Notes: generated by a model not told the origin, from the sequence alone. Shown: positions 1-29,725, counted from the first letter of the stretch. The stretch: DNA of 64,000 nt from Haliotis asinina (GCF_037392515.1 NC_090288.1:59815673-59879672); one strand, 5' to 3'. Translations and numbers: made by a program.

Positions 1-77
1 CAGTTATAAACATATTAGGAAGCCAACACAATAAATAAATACACTGGTCTAATAATGTTAAAGTTTAGAATTACCAG

Positions 78-275
78 CTGAGTGGGTGTGTGAGTTTAGT
101 TTTATGCCGCACTCAGCAATATTGCAGCTATATGGCAGCGGTCTGTAAATAATCAAGTCTGGACAAGACAATCCAGTGATCAACATCATGAGCATCGATG
201 TGCGCAATTGGGAGCCAACGACATGTGCCAATCATGTGCCTCTAATGGCAAGCAATTACCAGTTGAAGGCTCAAG
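78..275 (-). mobile_element. SINE, family A (abalone-type), CACT tail
   Basis: The plus strand reads GTTTTATGCCGCACTCAGCA, then the CAGCTATATGGCAGCGGTC and GACAATCCAGTGATCAACA core, ending near 275. I orient the element with its CACT-rich tail as the 3' end, so it lies on the minus strand. It is moderately diverged. Confidence 0.8.
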
Positions 276-470
276 AGACGAGTTATCTGCTGAAGAGCTG
301 ACGACTGTACCTCTAATGTACAACAAAGCTGTTGATAAGGCGTTAGATTCCGTGTTGTGTGTCTTAACGTCATACATTGTTTGGTCTACATATCTATATC
401 CTTTGCATAACGTGCAAACACCTGTTTAGTGAGACACATTCAATGATGGGAAACTCTTATTCTTCCGTCG

Positions 471-845
471 TCAAGGAAATACACCCGTCCGATTCAAAGA
501 AACGTTCACAATAGAACGAATGGTGACATCTTTAGTACCCAGGACTGAGCTGAACGACAGTGTGCCACCATTAGGACAGTCTGATAGGATAAATGCCTCA
601 GACACTTTGGTCACAGGAATGGTGCTGACAATTCTAGAAACAAAGGGAATGTAACAATTAGCATCAAGAGGAGAACAATGGGGAAATTTCAACAGGCGAG
701 AGAGCCTGGTATTGTTGTTTCCATCCATATCATAACAAAAACATTTGTTTTCTACATCCACGATAAGGTCCTCAAACGCTAATGCCATCCTGCACAAGCG
801 GGAAAAATCACTGAGATAATCCTCACGGGTATTCCAACACCAGAT
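471..845 (-). CDS. Unidentified open stretch, possible exon
   Basis: An open frame on the minus strand reads through ENKCFCYDMDGNNNTRLS, KFPHCSPLDANCYIPF and VTIRSIVNVSLNRTGVFP before a stop at 471. The composition (cysteines, NxS/T sites) looks like secreted protein rather than random AT-rich DNA. Its upstream end abuts a SINE. I do not recognise the family and cannot find convincing splice sites. It could be a terminal exon of an unknown minus-strand gene or a chance frame. Confidence 0.25.
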   Translation of the reverse strand: MWCWNTREDYLSDFSRLCRMALAFEDLIVDVENKCFCYDMDGNNNTRLSRLLKFPHCSPLDANCYIPFVSRIVSTIPVTKVSEAFILSDCPNGGTLSFSSVLGTKDVTIRSIVNVSLNRTGVFP

Positions 846-1070
846 CCGTGAAGATCCGGTTCAAAATTTGTCTTGTCATAACAGTCGACTAACGGGATTA
901 GGTGATTAGGCTGGCTGACTTCGTTGACGCATATCATTGTCACCCAGTTGCGTATATCGATGCTCAGGATCAGTGGATTGTTTGTTCCAGACTCGAGTGT
1001 TTTACAGTCCGCAGCCATGTAGTTGGAATATTGCCAAATGCAAAGTAAAACGAAACCTACTCACTCACAA
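845..1070 (+). mobile_element. SINE, family A, diverged
   Basis: It carries the core in the tail-last orientation: CCAGATCCGTGAAGATCC, TCAGTGGATTGTTTGTTCC, GCAGCCATGTAGTTGGAATA and a short CTACTCACTCAC end. It overlaps a spurious minus-strand reading frame starting MAADCKTLESGTNN. Confidence 0.75.
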
Positions 1071-1194
1071 CTTCAACACCTGTATTTCGTATCAATCGGA
1101 AAGTAAACACTATCAATGCTTGCTGACTTGATACGGACATCCTCATAGCAATGTCAGTGATGAGTAACTCGGACGGGTTTCCCTTCGGGTGTCG

Positions 1195-1619
1195 TCATCC
1201 AGCGTCTCTGGTTCGTCCTAGCGTCATAGTCGTATACCCGTCCTGTAGCTGAAATAACATCATAGCTTGCGGTCTTTGAATGCGGGTAACACACAAATTG
1301 TTATCTGAAATAGACAACACTTCACACGAACTCCAGGTCAAGAACTGAACCTCCCACAAGTTCCGAGCAATGAAGACATGTTTAAGATTCTCGTTGACTG
1401 TTCCACATTTCATTAGTGGAAACTGTGTATCACAATGGGGACATGTTTAAGATTCTCGTTGACTGTTCCACATTTCATCAGTGGAAACTGTGTGTCATAA
1501 TGGGGACATGGATACCAAGGTGTTCCAGGGCTCCTTCCAGCAATGCACTGATGAACACCAGATTCCTGGACCAGCTCCCAGAAAGAGTTGGACATTTTGT
1601 GACCATAGCTTCTGGCCAA
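1195..1619 (-). pseudogene. Unidentified coding-like stretch broken by a 65-bp duplication
   Basis: Two overlapping minus-strand frames contain the peptide QFPLMKCGTVNENLKHV, one copy in each, because a 65-bp segment is tandemly duplicated here (65 is not a multiple of 3). Flanking peptide is SNSFWELVQESGVHQCIAG on one side and NLWEVQFLTWSSCEVLSIS on the other. The family is not recognised. It may be a decayed exon; the coding nature is uncertain. Confidence 0.25.
1375..1504. repeat. 65-bp tandem duplication
   Basis: The segment beginning GACATGTTTAAGATTCTCG at 1375 is repeated at 1440 with three or four differences, and the first bases of a third copy (GACATG) follow at 1505. Confidence 0.9.
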
Positions 1620-2137
1620 ACTTTACATCATTTTTCATTTATTTACGATCGAATTACGAATTGTTTAAAGTTATTCGTAAATCTGGTGCTTATGAACAAG
1701 CACTTAGATCGTTGCTTGTACGTATCTTTATGTAGTTAAATGAAAATACATTTACGCTGAAAATTAAGAGTGTATCTCTCAATCTAAATTCATAAACACA
1801 TCCCTTCTGTATTGAAATTGTTAATCACAATTTGAACACGTTAATGCACAGTGCACAATTCGAACATGTTGATTGAATGCGTTCTGATAAGAGCACGATA
1901 CTCACACACTCTGTTTGAGGACACTGTGATAGTTTAGAAGCACTTTGCTTAACCGTACGTACCGTTAACACAAGTTGTTAACACGGTTTGCTAAGTCTTT
2001 TCGATGTGCAAATAAGATGGCTCAAAACAAGGTTTTGATGCGATATAAGAACATTTACGATAGGGCACGAACCAACCGGTAGCACTAACTCAAAAGGACC
2101 AATCGTAGCTTGAATATCACACCATCCCCCAAACGTC

Positions 2138-19642
<17,505 letters not shown>

Positions 19643-20184
19643 CGCTGAAACCGACCTACACCGATTTCATCACACTGAAACTAATAACGGGTGTATTAGA
19701 GCTGTTCCTCCAGCTCCCGCTGTACCTGATAACATTGGAGACGGTGCGTGTATCTGTTGCCTCTGTGGAGTGTGGGCTGGTGGTGGGGAGGTGAATAGAA
19801 CTGCACATGAACCACGAGGCGCGACTCCAGGATACGCCTGTGCTGGGCTATATATCTTCGATCAGTGCTAAAGGTGGCTGGAGGCGGGAACAAGGGTCAC
19901 CTCCCCTCCAAACAGGCCTACGGTGGAGTACGCTGTCACAGCAACATAGCCTTACATCTATCGATCAGTTTTGCTTTTGCAGATATTTCAACATAGCGGA
20001 TTTTCTTAATGGTGACTTGTTATCGGAGTTTATCTTCTTATCGTTTGAAAATACCTGAGAGTTATAAGGGTTGGTGAGGAAAACTACTCGAGGTTAGCCG
20101 CGATCTTACTCACATATTGATTGACCCTTTGTTCAATATTGGACACTAAATTCTTATGCGTTTGAAGCTATGGTGTTATTACAT

Positions 20185-21490
20185 TTTGCAACCCTGTCAC
20201 ATCCACATCAACACTACCCCTCACTCACCCTTACCCTGTCACATCCATATCAGCACCAACCCTCACCACCTCTACTCTGTCACATCCACATCTGCGCCAA
20301 CCTCCTCTACCCTGTCACATCCACATCCGCACCACCCCTCACCCACCTCTACCCTGTCACATCCACATCCGCACCACCCCTCACTCACCCCTACCCTGCC
20401 ACATCCACATCCGCACCACCCCTCATCACCTCCACCCTGTCACATCCACAGCTGCACCACCCCTCACCCACCTCTACCCTGTCACACACACATCAGCACC
20501 ACCCCTCACTCACCCCTACCCTGCCACATCCACATCCGCACCACTCCTCATCACCTCTACCCTGTCACATCCACAGCTGCACCACCCCTCACCACCTCTA
20601 CCCTGTCACACACACATCAGCACCACCCCTCACTCACCCCTACCCTGCCACATCCACATCCGCACCACCCCTTATCACCTCTACCCTGCCACATCCACAG
20701 CTGCACCACCCGTCACCACCTCTACCCTATCACACACACATCAGCACCACCCCTCACTCACCCCTACCCTGCCACATCCACATCCGCACCACCCCCTCAT
20801 CACCTCTACCCTGTCACATCCACATCTGCACCACCCCTCATCACCTCTACCCTGTCACATCCACATCTGCACCACCCCTCACCACCTCTACCCTGTCACA
20901 TCCACATCCGCACCACCCCTCACCACCTCTACCCTGTCACATCCACATCTGCACCACCCCTCATCACCTCTACCCTGTCACATCCACATCTGCACCACCC
21001 CTCATCAACCCTACCCTGTCACACACACATCAGCACCACCCCTCACTCACCCCTACCCTGTCACACACACATCTGCACCACCCCTCACTCACCCCTACCC
21101 TGTCACACACACATCTGCACCATCCCTCACCACCTCTACCCTGTCACATTCACATCAGCACCACCCCTCACCACCTCTACCCTGTCACATCCACATCTGC
21201 ACCACCCCTCACCACCTCTACCCTGTCACATCCACATCCGCACCACCCCTCACCCACCTCTACCCTGTCACATCCACATCTGCACCACCCCTCATCACCC
21301 CTACCCTGTCACACACACATCAGCACCACCCCTCACTCACCCCTACCCTGCCACACACACATCTGCACCACCCCTCACTCACCCCTACCCTGTCACACAC
21401 ACATCTGCACCACCCCTCACCACCTCTACCCTGTCACATTCACATCAGCACCACCCCTCACCACCTCTACCCTGTCACATTCACCTTACA
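20185..21490. repeat. 41-44 bp minisatellite upstream of the cadherin signal exon
   Basis: About 31 copies of a pyrimidine- and CA-rich unit such as CACATCTGCACCACCCCTCA followed by CCACCTCTACCCTGTCACAT, mostly 41 to 44 bp long. Variants alternate between CACATCCACAT and CACACACACAT and between CATCACC and CACTCACCC. Two long overlapping plus-strand frames (about 500 residues each, rich in His, Pro, Ser, Thr) are products of the repeat. The array starts about 540 bp upstream of the cadherin ATG. Confidence 0.97.
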
Positions 21491-22269
21491 TACACTTTTA
21501 TATTACCACATCTACAACGGCCGTATACCATCCTTATCTGCACCACCTGTATGCCGCCCACACCGCCCACACAGTGCATGTGCTGTACATGTTGCTTAGA
21601 CATAAGGACGTCGCCTGAATTTGACGCTGCTAATGCCCTATGTACAGCTCTGTTGTGTTCTGTAATCCCCTGATGCCTCATATCTCACAGGAAATGCTCC
21701 ATGTAAGTCACAGTCCGCTGTAGTCAACTCCACAGGTTTGACTTATCCTTGAAACGCTCAGAGGCTCAATGGCATGCATTGGAACGGCTGCGCTGAATGT
21801 GGGGATTCAAATTTATATCTTCCTCTTGTCTTTATCAAAACGTGACTGGCAACGCACAGCAGTGGTGGTAGACTCGGGGTTTGCTGTGAGTTGGTTGTCA
21901 TGGTAACGTTCATGTAAAGTACCCCCAAGGATCTATGCAAGGGGCTGTTGTTTGTTGAAAATGTCGTTTGTTTTCGTCAATGCACGCCCAGAGGCACTCT
22001 TTGAAAGAGTGCAGGTACTTAAGTTGATGACAGGGAACCTTTGATAAGAAGTAACGAAAACACTACCCTGACTGGTACGAGGGACGGACCCCAGTGCCTG
22101 AGCTCCATTTTAGTCTGGTCACAAGACAAAGTCTGGGTACTTTAGACGCATACTGTCCAAGACATACTCTGAAACAAGTAGTGGATATTATGGTGTGGGC
22201 GTGCCGAAGGGAATTATTTGCAGGACACGTTAGAGGGATTTGGATGTTATTATCAGGTCAGTCAGTTAC

Positions 22270-22465
22270 TTATCAGGTGGGCACGTTGGAGAGTCAGTTG
22301 TTGAGGGAGCATGTTGGAGAGTCAGTTATTGAGGGGTCACGTTGGAGAGTCAGTTATTGAGGGGTCACGTTGGAAAGTCAGTTATTGAGTGAACACTTTG
22401 GAGAGTCAGTTATTGAGGGGGCACGTTATTGAGTAGGCACCTTTGAGAGTCAGATGCTGAGGGGC
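22270..22465. repeat. 28-bp minisatellite
   Basis: Six to seven copies of GAGAGTCAGTTATTGAGGGG plus TCACGTTG, decaying at both ends. Confidence 0.85.
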
Positions 22466-22594
22466 AATGAGAGCATTTAGTTGTTGCAGTCCTCAGTAGC
22501 AAATCGTGTTGTCGTTTCAGTGATGATGTGACACTGTTCTGTCACGATACGTCCAAACAGAGCTTTCCAAGTACTCGGTGTATATCGTACAATA

Positions 22595-22790
22595 ACTGAA
22601 TGCCACTGACCGTTCACCATGAACCTTATGCCCCACAGAGCGAAAGGGGTAATTCAGATAACTGAATGCCACTGACCGTTCACCATGAACCTTATGCCTC
22701 ACAGAGCGAAAGGGGTACTTCAGATAACTGAATGCCACTGACCGTTCACCATGAACCTTATGCCCCACAGAGCGAAAGGGGTACTTCATA
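22595..22790. repeat. Three copies of a 66-bp unit
   Basis: Units start ACTGAATGCCACTGACCGTT at 22595, 22661 and 22727, nearly identical. 66 is a multiple of 3, which explains the short minus-strand frame with three copies of KVHGERSVAFSYLKYPFRSV-like peptide. Confidence 0.95.
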
Positions 22791-22799
22791 TTTTAATTG

Positions 22800-23925
22800 G
22801 GTGATTGATATTTCATATCATTAGCAACTTTTGAGCAGTATGTGAACTGTAGACCAAGGGCAATAGGCCAATATAATGTGTAATCGTTAACAGGTACTTG
22901 GAATTATGGTTGCAACAAAGTGTAACATAGACAAGGACATGTAGTGAAAGGACAACCAGGAGTCATTATGTGCATTCGTCACTGACAAATACAAATACAA
23001 AGTCATCAAGTTCCTTCATTGCTTCATTGAAATCTTAATAGGTATCATATCTTCATATCAGTGCTTTAGAGAATGCTATAGACAAACGTAGTGACACACA
23101 GAGGGCAACCGGGATCAGTGTTAGACTTTAAAAATCTACTGCCGCGAATGAAATGTAATTACACGGAAAGACATGAATATTAAAGTACAATAAGGGTCAG
23201 TAGTCCATAAAACAGTGCGCATGGCACACGCAAATAAACCACAAGACAGGAATGGTTCACAAGCAAGTTTACATTATATGTCCAACTTGTGAACTGATGC
23301 TTGCCTGCCACCTTCGTCGCAATCTCAATCACATAGGCATGCTGAAACACCCTGACATCACTGGAATAACGTATACAGCCGAGTACAACCTAACTTACTC
23401 ACTAGCAAGTTCTTGTTACCCATCCTGTTTTAAGAAAATCAACAGATGTGTATGCAGTGCTAAACTTGTCAATGTTTTCTGCAGTGGATGTTTTGCGTTT
23501 AAGAACAAAGGTAATCTCGCATTCGACAGCGTGTTGTGATTTCCGAATTTCATACATGTACTTTTGTCAATACTGCGACAACTTGCATTATTGTCCGCTG
23601 AGAGGTAGGACGCCCTATATTTATCCGTCAGACATTTGAACATATGAACACCAGCCACGCCAGTTGTTATACCTGCATTGTAGAACACACGTAGAAATGG
23701 GAACATTTTTATGTTAATTCCAGAAATAACACAGGCTTATAAGCTCGAGTTTAAGCCACTACGTACTTGCCTCGCTGCTTGATCGACAGTCATGACTGCA
23801 CTGATAACGGTTCTCGTATTTTACATGACATTACGAAACACAGTTCGATTTAAATTGTCAACATGCCACTTTAAAAGCACTGGCATTGATTTCCTGCACA
23901 TTGTTGCCATGGACACGGATGGTCT
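22800..23925. other. Intergenic stretch, nothing recognised
   Basis: AT-rich DNA with several short frames. None shows a family motif or convincing splice context. Confidence 0.4.
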
Positions 23926-23926
23926 G

Positions 23927-24140
23927 GTCGTGAGTTGCGTTTGAGTTTACTTGCAAAGTTGCGCCCCTTGGGTGTGCGAGGAATCTATAATTTGGGGTTC
24001 GACTCCCTGAGCACTTGGCAGAAACGGCCACGTTGGTCGTTGCGTCCCTCTAATATTAAGTTCACATGTCGAGGTGTTCCTGAAACATTGTTCAAATCAT
24101 ACTTTCACTCGCTCACTCACTCATTCACTCACTCAGAAAA
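23927..24140 (+). mobile_element. SINE-like element with tRNA-type box and CACT tail
   Basis: It has a B-box-like GGGGTTCGACTCCC (about 23994) and ends in CACTCGCTCACTCACTC (24106-24140). The body differs from families A and B, so it is a further family or a chimera. Confidence 0.5.
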
Positions 24141-24339
24141 TACAAAAAATACATAAAACGTTTGTAGAATTTAGATTTTTATTAATTATGTGTTTGTCTT
24201 GATGAAGGAAAAAATTGAGTCATTGCAACATTTTTCATAATAACGAATTGCCCACGCAGTTTCCCTCTAATGGCTCTGGACGAAAATGCTTTCATGTCGA
24301 TTTCAATTTTTGGGCCCATATATTGAGACGTGAATGCAA

Positions 24340-24400
24340 GTGTACGTGTGTGTGCATGCGTGCGTGCGCGTGTGCGTGCGTGCGTGTGTGCGTGGGCAGA
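24340..24400. repeat. GT/GCGT microsatellite
   Basis: Interrupted GTGTGTGCATGCGTGCGTGC-type units. Confidence 0.85.
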
Positions 24401-25069
24401 TGCACTGTCTCCAAGACATCGTTGGCGGTCTAGCTCGCTGAGTTGAATCGGTTGCTGTGTAGGTTCGGTTTTGCTTACAAATTGTCATGCAATCACCATA
24501 CTTTGTTATCACCACCATGTACGTAATACAAGGAAGAGAAGAAGAAAGAAGATAAATATTTTATTATTGTGTCACACACTTCATAAAAGTGCCCGGCCAC
24601 CATTGGTCTATGAGACACTAAATACATACAGCACATGACGTATATAAAAGTAACATATTAAAATGTTAATGTCGTAAAATATCACAAAAGAGAAAGATAC
24701 ATAAAATACAGCACTACCCAGTGAGGTAAACCTTCATGTCTCATTTGTGGATTTACCTAAACGAAAACATGGATGGCAGTTCGAAACAATCTGTTCACGA
24801 CGTAATAATTTAATGATGGTCATCAACAAAGTGATGCACGAGGTAAACGTTTATGATGGAAACGATGATCACGTGATATGACGTATAGTCGCATGATACC
24901 TGGGATCTGAACTCGCAATATGTGAGTCATTCAACTGATCGATGAGACAACACGCCCCTTGGCTATCGCAATCACATAGGAAAGAAATCAGTTTAAAGCG
25001 ATCGTAAAATATGCCTGATGCAGCCTTTCTAAATCGTTATCTGACCAAGAAATAATAAAGTGTTCCCTG
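24401..25069. other. Intergenic stretch, nothing recognised
   Basis: AT-rich sequence. The stretch 24530-24720 has an A-rich, TTTATTATTG-like character that could be a LINE 3' untranslated remnant; this is not established. Confidence 0.3.
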
Positions 25070-25445
25070 ATATCTGGAACAAACTGTATTGCAAAGATTT
25101 TCGAAAAATGCATCTTCAAACATGTATTTAATCATTTTAGGGACAATGAAATACTTACCAACTTACAATCCGGTTTCATGCCAGGTGATTCAACAGTAAA
25201 TCAATGAGCGTACCTGTGTGACTTTATAGCGGGTACAGTAGACAGCGGTAAGCGGATTTTGTGACCTAAGCAAGGCTTTTGACAAGGTCTGGCATAAAGG
25301 TATTACGAATATGTATTTGTTAAGACGTTATGGTATCGGGGATGACTTGCTGGAATGGTTTGAGAGTTATCTAAGCAACATAGTTCAGCGAGTTGTTTTG
25401 AATTGTTTCATTCTGTCCACAGACCAAGGCTCTGTCCCAGGACTC
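25070..25445 (+). mobile_element. LINE reverse transcriptase fragment
   Basis: In plus-strand frames: IAKIFEKCIFKHVFNHF, NEILTNLQSGFMPGDSTVNQ, then DLSKAFDKVWHKGI, LLRRYGIGDDLLEWFESYLS and QRVVLNCFILSTDQGSVPG. These match the palm of non-LTR reverse transcriptases (FDLSKAFDxVWH and the WFxSYLxxRxQxV block). Stops and frame changes break it, and the YADD motif is not present. Old, truncated. Confidence 0.85.
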
Positions 25446-26560
25446 AAGGATTTTTATCTTCATCTCCATCTTGTTCTTGTGACTGCTGTTACGAAGATCC
25501 AATTCACTATTTCATTTCGTGCGTTAATTACACTGACATAAGACACAAAATGCTCTTCTATACCAAAGATTATCACATCAAATCAATACTATACGGCCAC
25601 TATCACGGGTCCACTAAAGCACAGGCAAAGTGTATCGCAAAAGGGGTTGCGCAGCATAAAGAATATGACAGGTCTTCTGATATGCGAAGCTCGCATTTGA
25701 TGTTGTTAGTGAACCTGCCAGTTCGTGACAACAAAGTGTATCAACGTGTTGTTAAAATGTAGATTTGGTCACCAAGTTACATAAATGCCACGGAGGTAAT
25801 CTTCAAGTCATGTCAATAATTGATGTCATTTCTGCCCACGTAAAGCAGACATAAAATCCTCTACATACGTTGTTGCCAGTGTTGTCATGAAATGGCACGT
25901 TCCTTGGAACTTCCTTGACGATCCCATAGAACACAACAGAGACCAAGTTTATCAAAATGCATAAAGGTATTCTTTACATAGACATATGTGATTTCTAATG
26001 GCCCTAGTAGTAATGGCGTGACATATCGTTCATGGGTATATATTGCAAACATACTCTCCTCCCCTCTTTTCAGGTTCTCGCTGATCTTTCGGGCATGTTA
26101 ACAGGTGGGCGTAAGATGTCTCTGGGGCGGTCTACTGTCGTCTTTGGCACTTGTTTCCTAGTTTAGTGGAGATCTTTAATTCTGTGGGAGAGAAGGTAGG
26201 ATAACGATGTGGAATTGTGCATGGCTGTGCCTTGGTGATGGTTTGTGGTACCCGTATTTCACATTCAACTTTTGAGGACTACTATGGTTGGCCTCGAGTA
26301 GGCACATATCGCCAACAAAACAAGGGCAATATATGTGCGTCAACAAGCTAGGCACACAATAACCTTGACAGCCGCTAACACAGGTGTGCCCCAGGTCCAG
26401 GTTGATTGGACTAAGCTCAACAAGGTGGTAATGGGGTAGTCATTAGCGGTGGTCAGCCGTAGTAGCCACGTGAAACAGGTGCTCCGACCATACTTGCTAC
26501 AGTCACCCAGGCCATACAGCAGCTTACATAGATATGTGCTGCTCGAAAGAATCGAACATG
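25446..26560. other. Intergenic stretch, nothing recognised
   Basis: It contains a 119-residue plus-strand frame (25403-25762) that begins inside the LINE remnant. No conserved motif was recognised. Confidence 0.35.
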
Positions 26561-26574
26561 AGGGGCTTTTTTCC

Positions 26575-26925
26575 TTAATTTTCTTTTTGCGTGAAATAGT
26601 TTAAATTGGCGTGTTTTTGTTGCGTTTTTATTCTGTTTTGATTGATTGTTTGTTTGTTTGTTTTGTATGTCTTGTTTAGGGGATTTGTTTCTGTTTTGGT
26701 TTTGTCTTCTTAATTTATTTCTTAATGTTTTTTTTAGGTGAGGGGAGCTTGGGTTTGGTTTTGGTTTTGAGTTCTTTTTAGTTTTGTTTTGTTTTGTTTT
26801 GTTTTTTGTTTTGGGTTTTTTGGGTTTTCTTTTTTTCTTTTTTTTTTTTTTTTTTTGGGGGGGGGGGGTCAGGGGGAGTTTTGTTTCTTTGCCTGTTCTT
26901 GGGGATAGGGGGTGGAGGGTGACTT
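26575..26925. repeat. T/G-rich low-complexity tract
   Basis: Runs of TTTTG and TTTG units end in a T tract followed by about twelve consecutive G at 26856-26868. It could form non-B structures; copy number is probably variable. Confidence 0.9.
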
Positions 26926-27276
26926 AGGGTGGGTGAGTAATTTCATGGGGATGGGTGGGTCAATCAAGTCCATAAATGAAGATGATATCAAAAAAATAGG
27001 TATCAACTTCTTCTATCTATGTCCAATGTCAATGTGATAATCCATGTAACTTGATTCGTTAACTTCTGGACTGAATGCTACACACTAACCTACAATAGTT
27101 ACTTCATTTCAGGTCTTGAACAGTGGATGACAGATATATAGTTACTTGTTGACAGAGGAAGATGCAGTTTGTTGTAATGCAGATGGAAACATCACACATT
27201 CGTGGGTGTATGGAATAATCTCAGATCTTCAGAACATCACTGAGTCAACATTCACGTCCATACTGAATTTTAACAG

Positions 27277-28325
27277 GCCGGTCTCACTGTAACTTAGACG
27301 GATATATTACCAGTAGAACAGGCCAGTCTCACTGTAACTTAGACGGATATATTACCAGTAGAACAGGCCTGTCTCACAGTAACTTAGACGGATATGTTAC
27401 CAGTATTACAGGCCTGTCTCACAGTAACTTAGACGGATATATTACCAGTATTACAGGCCAGTCTCACTGTAACTTAGACGGATATATTACCAGTATTACA
27501 GGTCAATCTCATTGTACCTTAGACAGAGATATTACCAGTAGAACAGGTCAGTCTCACTGTACCTTTTACAGATACATTACCAGTATAACAGGTCAGTCTC
27601 ATTGTACCTTAGACAGATATATTACCAGTATAACAGGTCAGTCTCATTGTACCTTAGACAGAGATATTACCAGTAGAACAGGTCAGTCTCACTGTACCTT
27701 TTACAGATATATTACCAGTATAACAGGTCAGTCTCACTGTACCATTTACAGATATATTACCAGTATAACAGGTCAGTCTCACTGTACCTTTTACAGAGAT
27801 ATTACCAGTATAACAGGTCAGTCTCACTGTACCATTTACAGATATATTACCAGTATAACAGGTCAGTCTCATTGTACCTTTTACAGATATATTACCAGTA
27901 GAACAGGCCAGTCTCACTGTACCTTAGACGGATATATTACCAGTAGAACAGGCCTGTCTCACTGTAACTTAGACGGATATGTTACCAGTATTACAGGCCT
28001 GTCTCACTGTAACTTAGACGGATATATTACCAGTATTACAGGCCAGTCTCGCTGAACCTTTTACAGATATATTACCAGTAGAACAGGTCAATCTCATTGT
28101 ACCTTAGACAGAGATATTACCAGTAGAACAGGTCAGTCTCACTGTACCTTTTACAGATATATTACCAGTATAACAGGTCAGTCTCATTGTACCTTTTACA
28201 GATATATTACCAGTAGAACAGGCCAGTCTCACTGTACCTTAGGCGGATATATTACCAGCATAACAGACCAGTCTCACCGTACCTTAGACAAATATATTAC
28301 CAGTATAAGAGGATAACAGGCCAAA
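27277..28325. repeat. 45-bp minisatellite, array 1
   Basis: About 23 copies of a 45-bp unit with AACAGGTCAGTCTCACTGTA and CCTTTTACAGATATATTACC. Two sub-types are interleaved: GGCC with AACTTAGACGG, and GGTC with ACCTTTTACAG. The unit length is a multiple of 3, so part is open as a repetitive minus-strand frame (TGNISVKGTVRLTCY). Confidence 0.96.
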
Positions 28326-28369
28326 ATAGATTATATGGGATATAACCAATATGACTTCTTACAAAGCCC

Positions 28370-28437
28370 ATCCCCCCACACCCGACCCCCCACCCCCACC
28401 CCACCCAACCCCCTACCCCCACACAAACACACACGCT
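28370..28437 (-). repeat. C-rich tract (G-rich on the minus strand)
   Basis: Several CCCCC runs between 28370 and 28425 give at least four G runs on the minus strand, a possible G-quadruplex, sitting between the two 45-bp arrays. Confidence 0.8.
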
Positions 28438-28624
28438 CCGTGTTTACCCATTTTCTGCCACTTCATTTTTTCACCCGTGTGTTACAAACATGATTTATGT
28501 GCTAGAGTCTCATACGCCAGGATGTAGCCTGATGATAAACATTATTTTATTTGCTTGTACTCTTGTAGCCTGTCATAATTACATCTTCAACATGTGACAC
28601 TATAATAGAGTATTTCTGTCTGTA

Positions 28625-29690
28625 TAACAGGCCAGTTTCACTCACGTGGATATAATTTATAACCCATATCACAGGTCATGACACATGTAATATGACACAT
28701 ATAACTGGCAAGTGTCATAGTTGCATATATGCATATATGACACGGGTAACTGACCAGGCTCATACTAGCCTATATGAATATATGGCACATGTGACAGACC
28801 AGTCTCATACTAGCTTATATAGATATGTGACACATGTTAGTGGTCAGTCTCATAGTAGCTTATATAGATATGTGACACATGTAACTGGCAAGTCTCATAC
28901 TAGCTTATATAGATATATGTGACACATCTAATTGGCAAGTCTCATACTAGCTTATATAGATATATGTGACACATGTAACTGGCAAGTCTCATACTAGCTT
29001 ATATAGATATATGTGACACATCTAATTGGCAAGTCTCATACTAGCTTATATAGATATGTGACACATGTTACTGATCAGTATCATACTAGCTCATATAGAT
29101 ATGTGACACATGTTAGTGGTCTGTCTCATACTAGCTTATATAGATATGTGACACATGTAACTGGCAAGTCTCATACTAGCTTATATAGATATGTGACACA
29201 TATAACTGGCAAGTCTCATACTAGCCTATATAGATATGTGACACATATAACTGGTCAATCTCATACTAGCTTATATAGATATGTGACACATATAACTGGC
29301 AAGTCTCATACTAGCTTATATGGATACGTGACACATGTAACTGGCAAGTCTCATACTAGCTTATATAGATATGTGACACATATAACTGGTCAATCTCATA
29401 CTAGCTTATATAGATATGTGACACATATAACTGGCAAGTCTCATACTAGCTTATATAGATATGTGACACATATAACTGGTCAATCTCATACTAGCTTATA
29501 TAGATATGTGACACATATAACTGGCAAGTCTCATACTAGCTTATATGGATACGTGACACATGTAACTGGCCAGTCTCATAGTAGCCTATATGGATATCAT
29601 CTATAACCCATATAACAGGCCAATCTGATTTTAGCTGAAGGAGATATGATTTATAACCTATATAACAAGTCAGTGTCATTGTAACTTACA
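28625..29690. repeat. 45-bp minisatellite, array 2, related to array 1
   Basis: About 22 copies, unit TATATAGATATGTGACACAT plus ATAACTGGCAAGTCTCATAC and TAGCT. Aligned with array 1, the positions AAC-GG-CA-TCTCA and AGATAT-T-AC-CA-TAT agree, and both units are 45 bp. The frame on the plus strand is open for 197 residues (repeat GKSHTSLYRYVTHIT), which I regard as a by-product. Confidence 0.95.
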
Positions 29691-29725
29691 TGAATGTTTC
29701 ACGGCAGTCTCACAATATAGCACAG

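Noticed and set aside
20156-21673. Two overlapping plus-strand frames of about 500 residues rich in His, Pro, Ser and Thr
   Set aside because: They are translations of the 41-44 bp minisatellite; both frames are equally open, composition is extreme, and no start, splice or domain evidence supports either.
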